A stretch of 13,744 nucleotides of DNA, taken from NCBI GenBank assembly GCA_037139695.1, contig JBAXFX010000030.1, forward strand, positions 1 through 13,744, given 5' to 3'. The notes under the pieces are model-generated. The model had not been told where the DNA came from. It did no database searches and saw only the letters and a program-made list of their open reading frames with translations. This document shows positions 1 to 6,044 of the stretch, piece after piece. The stretch is from JAAXTX01 sp037139695 (lineage in GTDB: Bacteria; Patescibacteriota; Minisyncoccia; Moranbacterales; UBA1568). Within the stretch, counting starts at the first letter, position 1, and each line of letters starts with the position of its first letter. The position numbers were made by a program, and so were the translations under genes.

Positions 1-51
1 CCAACGAAATTTTCGGATTTACAGCTCGACATGAGATTTGAGATAGATACT
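1..51 (+). repeat. Right end of a MITE-like dispersed repeat, cut by the window start
   Basis: Bases 3-51 are identical to 8128-8176, the right end of the 241-bp element at 7936-8176, in the same orientation. It ends with the same 20-bp terminal sequence (TGAGATTTGAGATAGATACT). The copy stops 11 bp short of the flippase-like stop codon at 63-65. The copy at 8176 likewise abuts the stop codon of a minus-strand gene. The rest of this copy lies outside the window. Confidence 0.75.
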
Positions 52-62
52 AAGCGAATCCG

Positions 63-1061
63 TTATCCTTCCGTCCCGTACGCCTTTTTCTCCCTGAAGA
101 AGAACGGCGCGCCGGCGACGCTCACCAGGATCTGGATGAACCGCACCAGAAGCGCCACCGCAAGCGCCGCCTCCGGCCGGATCCCGATCAGCGGGAAGAA
201 CGTATAGTATGCCCACTCCTTGAATCCGATATTGTTGATCGACACCGGCAGGCTCGACACGAGGCTGATCAGGAATACGGTCGCAAGATACGGAAAAATC
301 GGCACATGCTCGCCAAGCGCGTAGAACAGCACGAGGTTGAACAGTCCCACGCCGACGAGCGCGAAGACGGTCGCCAACGCGAAATTGTCCCGCAAAAACT
401 GCCACTTCGCATACCGGTCGATTTCCTTGAAAAATTTCCGCGTCTTCCCCGGCAGACGATCAAACAATCGCTGGAACTTCGGATGCGCATACACGAGAGT
501 GAGCGCGATATTCGCAACCATAAAGAGGAGCAACAGGATGCCGAACCAGGCGAACATCGGCTGGGCGAAGATCTCGGAATATCCGAGTAGCCCGAAGACG
601 AAGAAGAGTACCATCGTCGACCACAGCCCGATGAACCGCGTGAACATGACGGTCGAAATCGCCGCCGGGTACCGCTTCTCCGACTTCCCGAGGATGTAGC
701 TCTGGTACGCGTCCCCGCCGAAAAACGACGGGAGGAAATTATTCAAAAACAGACCGGCGAAATAGAATTCCGTCGCGTTGCGAAACGTCATGGCGAATTT
801 CTTGAACTGTGCCGCACGCCACCACCGTTCTATACACATGAAGATCCCGACGACATACAGCACCAGCGCGACCAAAAGCAAAGGTATCGACGCCTGTGAC
901 ACTTCGCCCCAGATCTTCGGCCAATCCACCTCCCGGACCAACAGAATGATGAGCGCGACCGCCATCACCGATTTGAACGCGAAAAAGACCTGATTCTTCA
1001 GGCTTTTTCGTTCCAAAGACGGTTTGCAGGATTCCATGGAAAAATGATAATATTCAGTCAT
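63..1061 (-). CDS. Flippase-like integral membrane protein, lysylphosphatidylglycerol synthase TM-region family (UPF0104)
   Basis: A 332-residue hydrophobic protein with about eight predicted membrane segments. The family signatures are visible: FLPSFFGGDAYQSYIL near residue 110 (the PS..GGD motif after the second or third segment) and SLPVSINNIGFKEWAY near residue 270 (family form LPxSxxxxGxRE). Proteins of this fold are thought to move lipid-linked substrates across the membrane, or form the membrane part of MprF-like enzymes. No soluble synthase domain is present. I chose the ATG at 1061. An upstream alternative start at 1091 would lie inside the 398-bp mobile-element repeat, so those extra ten residues are unlikely to be native. 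An ATG at 1037 (MESCKP) is also possible. No Shine-Dalgarno is visible. The promoter at 1074-1101 would give an mRNA starting only about 6 nt upstream of the ATG. The substrate is unknown. Confidence 0.85.
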   Translation of the reverse strand: MTEYYHFSMESCKPSLERKSLKNQVFFAFKSVMAVALIILLVREVDWPKIWGEVSQASIPLLLVALVLYVVGIFMCIERWWRAAQFKKFAMTFRNATEFYFAGLFLNNFLPSFFGGDAYQSYILGKSEKRYPAAISTVMFTRFIGLWSTMVLFFVFGLLGYSEIFAQPMFAWFGILLLLFMVANIALTLVYAHPKFQRLFDRLPGKTRKFFKEIDRYAKWQFLRDNFALATVFALVGVGLFNLVLFYALGEHVPIFPYLATVFLISLVSSLPVSINNIGFKEWAYYTFFPLIGIRPEAALAVALLVRFIQILVSVAGAPFFFREKKAYGTEG

Positions 1062-1073
1062 TCCCGTGTCTCT

Positions 1074-1101
1074 ATTGTACCAAACTCGCACCTACTTCCA
1101 A
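1074..1101 (-). promoter_or_regulatory. Outward-facing promoter in L, reading into the flippase-like gene
   Basis: On the minus strand there is a -35-like TTGGAA (1096-1101), a 16-bp spacer and a -10 TACAAT (1074-1079). Predicted initiation near 1067 is about 6 nt before the ATG at 1061, giving an almost leaderless mRNA. Because it lies in the mobile repeat, an identical copy exists at 4174-4201 on +. Confidence 0.5.
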
Positions 1102-1164
1102 AACAAATGATGTGGCATGCGCGGAGCGCGTGGTGAAGCGAAACTGAAGCGTACGCTCGGAGAA

Positions 1165-1317
1165 AGCCCCACGCACTGGCGAGTACGCCAGCAACCCCGA
1201 AAGAAAAAACACTCCTTGCATTTCTGATTTTGCGCGCGCCCGATTTTTTCTGAAAAAGGAAAGGGTGTTTTTCTTTCGGGGTTCTGCCCTCCAAGTATTC
1301 GGGCAGTGCGTGGGGCT
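1165..1317. other. Long branched palindrome inside L (mirror copy at 3958-4110)
   Basis: The outer arms AGCCCCACGCACTG (1165-1178) and CAGTGCGTGGGGCT (1304-1317) are perfectly complementary. Inside lie a TGGCG-AGTA-CGCCA hairpin (1177-1190), a central imperfect stem of about 22 bp between 1193-1217 and 1261-1283 (AACCCCGAAAGAAAAA against its complement), and a GCCC...GGGC hairpin near 1286-1304. As single-stranded DNA or RNA it could fold into a cloverleaf-like shape. Whether the structure serves recombination, RNA stability or insulation is unknown. Confidence 0.6.
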
Positions 1318-1462
1318 TCAATACGGACTCGGCAAAGCGAAAATCTTTTTTTCTGGGGATTTGGATTTTTCGCTTTGCTTCGGCTGATTTCCCGCCCGCA
1401 GGAGGGGTCTGGGGAGGAATGCGGGCGGGATTCCCAATTCGCCTTTTCGGAAAATTTTCCGC

Positions 1463-2176
1463 CTATAATCCTGATTCCTCAACTGGATTCTCTTTCATTC
1501 TCTGCAAGATAATAAGTTTTAGTGCTTCCGCATCTTTTTTCTTTAAGCCAGGAAGATTGACTTTGTTTCCAGAAGAACCAAGTGATTCACCTTGTTGTTG
1601 ATAGGCTCCGCCTAACCTAAAACTTTTATTACTACTACCGAACAATCCTTTACCGCCACCCTGTGACGCATCTTCAACGGCTAATGAAGCGAGGCCGAAA
1701 ACTCTATCGAACCAATCCTGCTTTACTACAACAGTTTGAATTACTCCATAAGGAAGATGGCGTTGTTTTTTGGAAAAAACTCCTTGTTGTACATCAAAGA
1801 ATTTTTCACCAGTTTGATAATGAAATCTTGACCTAATTAAAGGATTGGCAATTAACCAAATGGGTATTGCAATTACCAAATATGGAAAATAATATCCAAA
1901 AAACAACGCAATAATTGTAATAACTATTGCAATAATTGGTGCCTTGAAAATCCAAAGTTTTGTAATTGGATAATCTTTTTCTGTTACTGTTTGTGCTGTA
2001 TGTTGAGGTGCTGTTGAACCTTGAGAAACGGGCGACGAAGCAGAAAGAGAGTTAAACGCTTCTTGAATATCAGCATTTCCCCAACCATTCTTAATCAAAG
2101 CATCTGTTACTTCTTGCCTACTCTCGCCTTTTGCGAGTTCTGACTTAATGTAATTTACAATTTCATTGTTTATCAT
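1463..2176 (-). CDS. Membrane protein with N-terminal helical domain and bacterial PH (bPH2) domain
   Basis: 237 residues. Residues about 1-45 (MINNEIVNYIKSELAKGESR onward) form a small helical domain of UBA/SHOCT-like appearance, followed by a Ser/Thr/Gln-rich linker. Two close membrane segments follow (about 75-115: IFKAPIIAIVITIIALFFGY, then YLVIAIPIWLIANPLI). The bPH2-type domain (YdbS/YdbT-like, former DUF304) has the typical run GVFSKKQRHLPYGVIQTVVV, then WFDRVFGLASLAVEDAS. A Gly/Ser-rich insert (about 175-210) interrupts the C-terminal part of the domain. It is last in the four-gene cargo operon, 14 bp after the upstream PH gene. Its TAG stop uses the terminal base of repeat L. AT-rich codon use sets it apart from host genes. 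Function is unknown; bPH2 proteins are generally membrane-associated. Confidence 0.8.
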   Translation of the reverse strand: MINNEIVNYIKSELAKGESRQEVTDALIKNGWGNADIQEAFNSLSASSPVSQGSTAPQHTAQTVTEKDYPITKLWIFKAPIIAIVITIIALFFGYYFPYLVIAIPIWLIANPLIRSRFHYQTGEKFFDVQQGVFSKKQRHLPYGVIQTVVVKQDWFDRVFGLASLAVEDASQGGGKGLFGSSNKSFRLGGAYQQQGESLGSSGNKVNLPGLKKKDAEALKLIILQRMKENPVEESGL

Positions 2177-2190
2177 ACATTTGAAAGTTA

Positions 2191-2736
2191 TTATTGAGCC
2201 TGAGGCGGAGTAGGCACTCTCTTTCTGCTAATGCGTTCATTTACAGTTTGGAGCAACATAGCTCTCAAACCATCAGAAGCTTGTTTTTCGACCCCGTCAA
2301 TGTGCGTCGCCATTCCCGAAGAAATTGTTGCGCTCGACAGGTGTACATCGTAAAGACCGAGCATTCTGTCTAACAAGTCTTGATCGACATAGACATCTTG
2401 AACACGCTCGTAAGGAATTGTAATTTCTTGCGGAGTAATCGGTCCTTTCTTTATAACTATGTAATCAGATGTTAAATCGTAAAAATAAACTGCGTAATAC
2501 CACCTTTGGTAAAACCAAGTTAACAAAATTATAAAGAATAGAAAACCGAAAATACCAACTGTAGATATTGCGAGCCAACCACCAGTATCAGTTCCAGAGC
2601 TTAAAGTGGCAGCAAGAATGCCCCAAAGAATGAGCGCTAAAATTATCCAAACCAAAGTGCTTGCTAATGTTTTCTTAAAAATCTTTTTCGGACTTAACGG
2701 AAACTGTTCTCTTGTTTTGCTTTGTGCTATTTGCAT
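2191..2736 (-). CDS. bPH2 (DUF304) domain membrane protein
   Basis: 181 residues from the ATG at 2736. That start follows the upstream stop codon (2738-2740) by one base, so translational coupling is likely. A longer reading from a TTG at 2793 would overlap the DUF4190 gene by about 56 bp and is less likely. There are two membrane segments, LASTLVWIILALILWGILAA (about residues 30-50) and ISTVGIFGFLFFIILLTWF (about 60-80). The bPH2 domain that follows has the family pattern: YYAVYFYDLTSDYIVIKKG, TIPYERVQDVYV, and DRMLGLYDVHLSSAT (about 80-150). A Pro-rich tail ends the protein. It forms a likely pair with the downstream bPH2 gene, as in the two-gene YdbS/YdbT arrangement of other bacteria. The cellular role is not known. 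Confidence 0.8.
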   Translation of the reverse strand: MQIAQSKTREQFPLSPKKIFKKTLASTLVWIILALILWGILAATLSSGTDTGGWLAISTVGIFGFLFFIILLTWFYQRWYYAVYFYDLTSDYIVIKKGPITPQEITIPYERVQDVYVDQDLLDRMLGLYDVHLSSATISSGMATHIDGVEKQASDGLRAMLLQTVNERISRKRVPTPPQAQ

Positions 2737-2737
2737 A

Positions 2738-3373
2738 TTATTTACAATCTGTTTTTGTAAAGGACACAAAATATTTCTGTGTTGAATTTTCAACGGAATA
2801 TGAATATTCCATATTTATATCCTGATCGAGAAGATTTTTTGTATCTTTATTTTGACAAATACTTGCACCTAAACTATTTTTTAACAATTCGTTTGTTATC
2901 TTGCTTGTATCAATACCAGAAAGAACATAATGGTAACGAATAGCGCCAGGCTCTGCAGTTACATCAACCATTGTTGTCACTTGATCCAATTTATAAGGTA
3001 AAGGTAGTTGAGCTTTTACTCCTTGCACAGCTTGATTTATGATCTCTACTTTTGATGACGTAGTTTGAGTTTTATTTTCCTTATTCAGAATTTTATTGAC
3101 AATAGAGTTCTGACCAGTGGCTCCCGTATATGCACCAATAGAAGCATTAACAATAGTTAACAACAAACCAATAGAACACAAAACAATTCCAGTTATTGCC
3201 ACACCGTGTTTTAAAGACTTCAGACCCTTTATACTAAAAACTAGACCAATAATTGTAATTGGTAAACCAATAATAGGAATAAACCAGCCAACCAATCCGA
3301 TAATACCCAAGACTAATCCTGTTGTAGCTTTTCCATTTTTCGTTGCATCGCCAGCATTAAAATTTTCTGACAT
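2738..3373 (-). CDS. DUF4190-type membrane protein with extracytoplasmic domain
   Basis: 211 residues. Residues about 15-95 have the DUF4190 pattern: two Gly-rich membrane helices joined by a short loop (LVLGIIGLVGWFIPIIGLP, then VAITGIVLCSIGLLLTIV), with FSIKGLKSLKHG between them. The C-terminal part (about 115-211) is soluble and probably extracytoplasmic. It carries LPYKLDQVTTMVDV, YHYVLSGID, a Cys in ASICQNK, LLDQDINMEYSY and a final TDCK. I recall this layout from a family of small secreted or membrane-tethered proteins with two conserved Cys (inference, no search run). The ATG at 3373 is preceded by AGGGAAAG about 13 nt upstream, a weak ribosome site. The gene sits 126 bp after the XRE gene and just before the bPH2 pair in the same orientation. 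Confidence 0.75.
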   Translation of the reverse strand: MSENFNAGDATKNGKATTGLVLGIIGLVGWFIPIIGLPITIIGLVFSIKGLKSLKHGVAITGIVLCSIGLLLTIVNASIGAYTGATGQNSIVNKILNKENKTQTTSSKVEIINQAVQGVKAQLPLPYKLDQVTTMVDVTAEPGAIRYHYVLSGIDTSKITNELLKNSLGASICQNKDTKNLLDQDINMEYSYSVENSTQKYFVSFTKTDCK

Positions 3374-3472
3374 ATTTTTTTATTTCTTTCCCTTATATGG
3401 CGTGTGCCAATTTCGAGAAGTGTTAAGGTTAATTAATAATTTTTTGATCATTTTAACTTTACTTATATTCTA

Positions 3473-3481
3473 CCCCCCCCC
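3473..3481. repeat. C9 homopolymer between XRE and DUF4190 genes
   Basis: Nine consecutive C on + (G9 in the transcribed direction) lie in the 126-bp gap upstream of the DUF4190 start, in an AT-rich surround. Such tracts are slippage-prone. A regulatory role is possible but not shown. Confidence 0.7.
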
Positions 3482-3499
3482 ACGACACTTTTGCAATAC

Positions 3500-3706
3500 T
3501 CATTTTATCAAATCGTCAACGCTAATCTCAAGGGCTTTCGCAACCTTTTTTAGCGTTTCTAGTGTCGGATTTTTATTTTCTCCCGACTCCATTTTGATAA
3601 GCGTATTATTGGCGACATCGGCCAGTCTCGCCAACTTCTCTTGCGAAAGCCCTTTGGCTTCCCTTAAACGCTTTATGTTGTTTGATAAATTTTGGTTTGT
3701 TGACAT
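3500..3706 (-). CDS. Small XRE (Cro/CI-type) HTH transcriptional regulator
   Basis: 68 residues, essentially one HTH domain. It runs NNIKRLREAKGLSQEKLARL (helix 1 to 2), ADVANNTLIKMESGENKN (recognition helix and loop), PTLETLKKVAKALEISVDDL (helices 4-5). No additional effector domain is present, as is common for element-borne Cro-like repressors. It is the first gene of the cargo, transcribed away from L'. A TATAAT -10 at 3727-3732 and an imperfect dyad at 3731-3762 lie just upstream and suggest autoregulation. The TGA stop shows standard use of this codon. It likely controls the cargo operon; this is inferred from position. Confidence 0.9.
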   Translation of the reverse strand: MSTNQNLSNNIKRLREAKGLSQEKLARLADVANNTLIKMESGENKNPTLETLKKVAKALEISVDDLIK

Positions 3707-3726
3707 ATTACCAGTAAAAGATTAAC

Positions 3727-3762
3727 ATTATAGTAGAGGTATCCATTTACCTGTTACTACTA
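3727..3762 (-). promoter_or_regulatory. XRE promoter -10 with overlapping candidate operator dyad
   Basis: Minus-strand TATAAT (3727-3732) lies about 20 bp before the XRE start codon; the -35 match is poor. An inverted repeat on + reads TAGTAGAGGTA (3731-3741), a 6-bp centre, then TACCTGTTACTA (3748-3759). The arms match with one extra base in the second. A repressor bound here would cover the -10 element. Confidence 0.4.
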
Positions 3763-3811
3763 TGATGTTACACCAAAATTTCAAACAAATCAATATGTGG
3801 AATCTTTTTGT

Positions 3812-4209
3812 GGCGGAAAATTTTCCGAAAAGGCGAATTGGGAATCCCGCCCGCATTCCTCCCCAGACCCCTCCTGCGGGCGGGAAATCAGCCGAAGCAA
3901 AGCGAAAAATCCAAATCCCCAGAAAAAAAGATTTTCGCTTTGCCGAGTCCGTATTGAAGCCCCACGCACTGCCCGAATACTTGGAGGGCAGAACCCCGAA
4001 AGAAAAACACCCTTTCCTTTTTCAGAAAAAATCGGGCGCGCGCAAAATCAGAAATGCAAGGAGTGTTTTTTCTTTCGGGGTTGCTGGCGTACTCGCCAGT
4101 GCGTGGGGCTTTCTCCGAGCGTACGCTTCAGTTTCGCTTCACCACGCGCTCCGCGCATGCCACATCATTTGTTTTGGAAGTAGGTGCGAGTTTGGTACAA
4201 TAGAGACAC
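3812..4209 (-). repeat. 398-bp inverted repeat, inner copy (L')
   Basis: This is the exact reverse complement of 1066-1463. Long frames across it (for example 3762-4427 and 3797-4183) are readings of the repeat and not genes. It is joined directly to R', sharing CAC at 4207-4209. With R' it fills the gene-free stretch between the XRE gene and the recombinase. Confidence 0.95.
4174..4201 (+). promoter_or_regulatory. Second copy of the L promoter, reading toward the recombinase
   Basis: TTGGAA (4174-4179), a 16-bp spacer and TACAAT (4196-4201): the mirror of the promoter at 1074-1101. A transcript from here would pass through R' and its hairpins before reaching the recombinase. Confidence 0.45.
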
Positions 4210-4365
4210 CAGAATGGAACTTAGCGGTTGAGAACCAACCAAGGAGTGGGCGTGCCGTAGGCACGCCCACGCTGTTTCGCCCGTTTTCGCCAATGAATTC
4301 GCCAATGAATTCGGATTCCCGCCTTCGGCGGGACGGATTGTTTTTTCGCCAAGAAGCAGGTGCGA
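4207..4365 (-). repeat. 159-bp inverted repeat, inner copy (R')
   Basis: This is the exact reverse complement of 5825-5983; coordinates sum to 10190. It carries an 11-bp hairpin GTGGGCGTGCC-GTA-GGCACGCCCAC (4246-4270), a 7-bp hairpin TCCCGCC-TTC-GGCGGGA (4317-4333) and two tandem CGCCAATGAATT units. On the minus strand it encodes the same C-terminal segment as the recombinase, so it is a detached, inverted copy of the recombinase 3' end. Confidence 0.95.
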
Positions 4366-4379
4366 AATCAGAAGCAATT

Positions 4380-4407
4380 TTGACTCATAGTATTTGCTTA
4401 ATACAAA
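4380..4407 (+). promoter_or_regulatory. Proximal promoter of the recombinase gene
   Basis: TTGACT (4380-4385), a 16-bp spacer and TACAAA (4402-4407), just inside R' and outside the repeat. Predicted initiation near 4414 is about 10 nt before the ATG at 4424. No Shine-Dalgarno is visible. Confidence 0.5.
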
Positions 4408-4423
4408 AAGATTTTTTATTACT

Positions 4424-5995
4424 ATGATAAATAATATGGAAAATAAAAAATTCTTTTTGTATGCTCGCAAGTCCACTGATGTCGAGGACAAGCAGGTTCT
4501 TTCGATTGACGCTCAACTCACCGAATTGCGGGAATACGCCGTTCGGGAAAATATTGAAATTTCCGCCGAATATATTGAGAAGCAATCTGCTAAAGTGCCA
4601 GGTCGTCCGATATTCAACAAAATGATGTTAGCGATTGAAACTTTCGGCGGAAACATCCTTGCATGGAATCCCGATCGTCTCGCCCGCAATTCGGTGGACG
4701 GAGGCAAAGTGATTTATCTCCTCGACACAGGGAAACTTGCGAGCATTAAATTTCCAACCTTTTGGTGCGACAATACTGGTCAAGGTAAATTTATGCTCAA
4801 CATGGCTTTCGGGCAAAGCAAATACTATGTGGATTCTCTTTCCGAAAATACGAAACGCGGACTTCGCCAAAAAGTACGCATGGGAATATTCCCAAGCCAA
4901 GCACCAGTGGGGTATCTCAACGATTCACGGACAAAGACAATCGTGGTGGAAAAACGAAAATCTAAAATTGTGCGCTTGGCTTTTGAAAAATATGTAAAAG
5001 GAAATATGCGACTGGAAGATGTCTCAACTTTTTTGGCGAAATCCGGCGTTACCACTCGAACCGGAAAGAGAATCTCAAAAACCAAAGCGTCTTTTATCCT
5101 CTCAAATCCATTCTATATCGGACTATTCAAATATGGTGGTGAAATCCACGAAGGAAAACACGAGCCAATCATTTCAAAGAAACTTTTTGATGAAACACAG
5201 GAAATGTTGAAGTTTCGTGGGCAACCAGAGCGTAAACCACAAAATGAACCCCAACCTTTCTGTGGTCTCATTTCCTGTGCTTCTTGTGGAATGATGATAA
5301 CTGCGGAAAATAAAACGAAGCGACAGAAAAATGGCAATGTTCACTATTATGTCTATTATCGTTGCACGAAAAAATCGAAAACTATCAAATGTCCCGAAAT
5401 GTCGCTTCGTTCTGAAAAACTAGATGAGCAGTTATCATCTCTAATTCAAAAAGTTTCTTTGCCCAAAGACTGGGCGGAGGAATTGAATCGTCTTGCTTTG
5501 CAAGACCACAAAAACTCCGCCCCGTCTTTGACTGCTTGTGTGGAAGAAAAAAAGAAAAAGATTTCTTCTTTATCAGAAAAGTTAGAGCGACTTCTTGCTG
5601 GATATTTAGACCAAATTATTGATGAACAAGATTATCGAAATCAAAAAGCTAAACTATTATCTGAAAAGAAGTCGCTCGAAGAAGAAATCTTTAACTTTTC
5701 ACACAAGCAGAATGATTGGCTCGCACCTTTCCAAAACTGGTTAAAAAACGCCCAATCATTGGATAAAATTGCTTCTGATTCAGACCTTTTTGCGAAAAAG
5801 GTCTGTGCCAAAGAAATCTTTGGCTCGCACCTGCTTCTTGGCGAAAAAACAATCCGTCCCGCCGAAGGCGGGAATCCGAATTCATTGGCGAATTCATTGG
5901 CGAAAACGGGCGAAACAGCGTGGGCGTGCCTACGGCACGCCCACTCCTTGGTTGGTTCTCAACCGCTAAGTTCCATTCTGGTGCGTCCATGGTAG
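4424..5995 (+). CDS. Large serine recombinase (resolvase/invertase catalytic, Recombinase and zinc-ribbon domains)
   Basis: 523 residues from the ATG at 4424; an ATG at 4436 is an alternative. The resolvase catalytic domain (about 10-150) has the nucleophile Ser17 in FLYARKST and the arginine motif DRLAR at 84-88. The Recombinase DNA-binding domain (about 160-265) includes APVGYLND and NPFYIGLFKYGGEIHEGKH. The zinc ribbon has C285-x2-C288 and C314-x8-C323. A long coiled coil spans about 375-425. Such enzymes cut two attachment sites around a 2-bp core to integrate, excise or invert DNA. From about residue 468 the sequence is encoded by repeat R. The last codons (V-R-P-W-stop) read out of the element into the right flank, so the C-terminus depends on the insertion site. 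The final 50 residues look low in conservation. The catalytic parts appear intact. Confidence 0.9.
   Translation: MINNMENKKFFLYARKSTDVEDKQVLSIDAQLTELREYAVRENIEISAEYIEKQSAKVPGRPIFNKMMLAIETFGGNILAWNPDRLARNSVDGGKVIYLLDTGKLASIKFPTFWCDNTGQGKFMLNMAFGQSKYYVDSLSENTKRGLRQKVRMGIFPSQAPVGYLNDSRTKTIVVEKRKSKIVRLAFEKYVKGNMRLEDVSTFLAKSGVTTRTGKRISKTKASFILSNPFYIGLFKYGGEIHEGKHEPIISKKLFDETQEMLKFRGQPERKPQNEPQPFCGLISCASCGMMITAENKTKRQKNGNVHYYVYYRCTKKSKTIKCPEMSLRSEKLDEQLSSLIQKVSLPKDWAEELNRLALQDHKNSAPSLTACVEEKKKKISSLSEKLERLLAGYLDQIIDEQDYRNQKAKLLSEKKSLEEEIFNFSHKQNDWLAPFQNWLKNAQSLDKIASDSDLFAKKVCAKEIFGSHLLLGEKTIRPAEGGNPNSLANSLAKTGETAWACLRHAHSLVGSQPLSSILVRPW
5825..5983 (+). repeat. 159-bp inverted repeat, outer copy (R) at the right end of the element
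   Basis: This is the exact inverse of 4207-4365. It encodes the C-terminal stretch of the recombinase and contains the 11-bp hairpin at 5920-5944 and the 7-bp hairpin at 5857-5873. It ends in CTGGTG, whose GTG is shared with the left boundary. Its inner edge starts TCGCACCTGCTTC, resembling TCGCACCTACTTC near the outer end of L (1086-1098). Confidence 0.95.
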
Positions 5996-6044
5996 CAGGA
6001 ACCACTCATTTCCGGAAGGGTCGGTAACTTATCGAATTATTTCT

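Larger units (their letters stand above)
1066..1463 (+). repeat. 398-bp inverted repeat, left copy (L)
   Basis: This is the reverse complement of 3812-4209 with no difference that I can find; every paired coordinate sums to 5275. It is hairpin-rich and appears noncoding. It holds a branched palindrome at 1165-1317, a GCAAAGCGAAAA hairpin near 1331-1380, a 10-bp stem TCCCGCCCGC/GCGGGCGGGA at about 1390-1430, and a 14-bp palindrome CGGAAAATTTTCCG at 1448-1461. The inner edge supplies the last base of the stop codon of the 1463-2176 gene. The outer edge lies 4 bp upstream of the flippase-like start codon. This accounts for the gene-free stretch 1066-1462. Confidence 0.95.
1066..5983 (+). mobile_element. 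Serine-recombinase mobile element with nested inverted ends and a four-gene cargo
   Basis: The order is L (1066-1463), cargo (1464-3811), L' (3812-4209), R' (4207-4365), recombinase (4366-5824), R (5825-5983). L/L' and R/R' are perfect inverted repeats. GTG is present at both outer boundaries (1066-1068 and 5981-5983), and its complement CAC at the inner joint (4207-4209). Joining the two flanks would restore an empty site reading CATTCCC-GTG-CGTCCATGG. The interior coding parts are AT-richer than the flanking host genes, which suggests acquisition. The shared trinucleotide could be a recombination core or a 3-bp target duplication. I favour a core because it also appears at the inner joint. 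The exact boundaries are inferred from where the repeat identity stops. Confidence 0.6.

Noticed and set aside
3117..3725. 202-codon plus-strand frame
   Set aside because: It is antisense to the DUF4190 and XRE genes, which carry recognisable domains. It lacks a promoter or ribosome site.
4292..4316. Tandem CGCCAATGAATT units as iterons or an origin
   Set aside because: There are only two units, they are duplicated only because they lie in R/R', and the R copy lies inside the recombinase coding sequence. No replication gene is nearby.
3762..4427. Open frames of 221 and 128 codons across L'
   Set aside because: They are translations of the 398-bp repeat, whose inverse copy at 1066-1463 has no gene. 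Pro/Arg/Ser-rich composition and spans across hairpins argue against coding.
5691..6005. Minus-strand frame at the right end of the element
   Set aside because: It lies opposite the recombinase C-terminus and consists mostly of repeat R in another frame.
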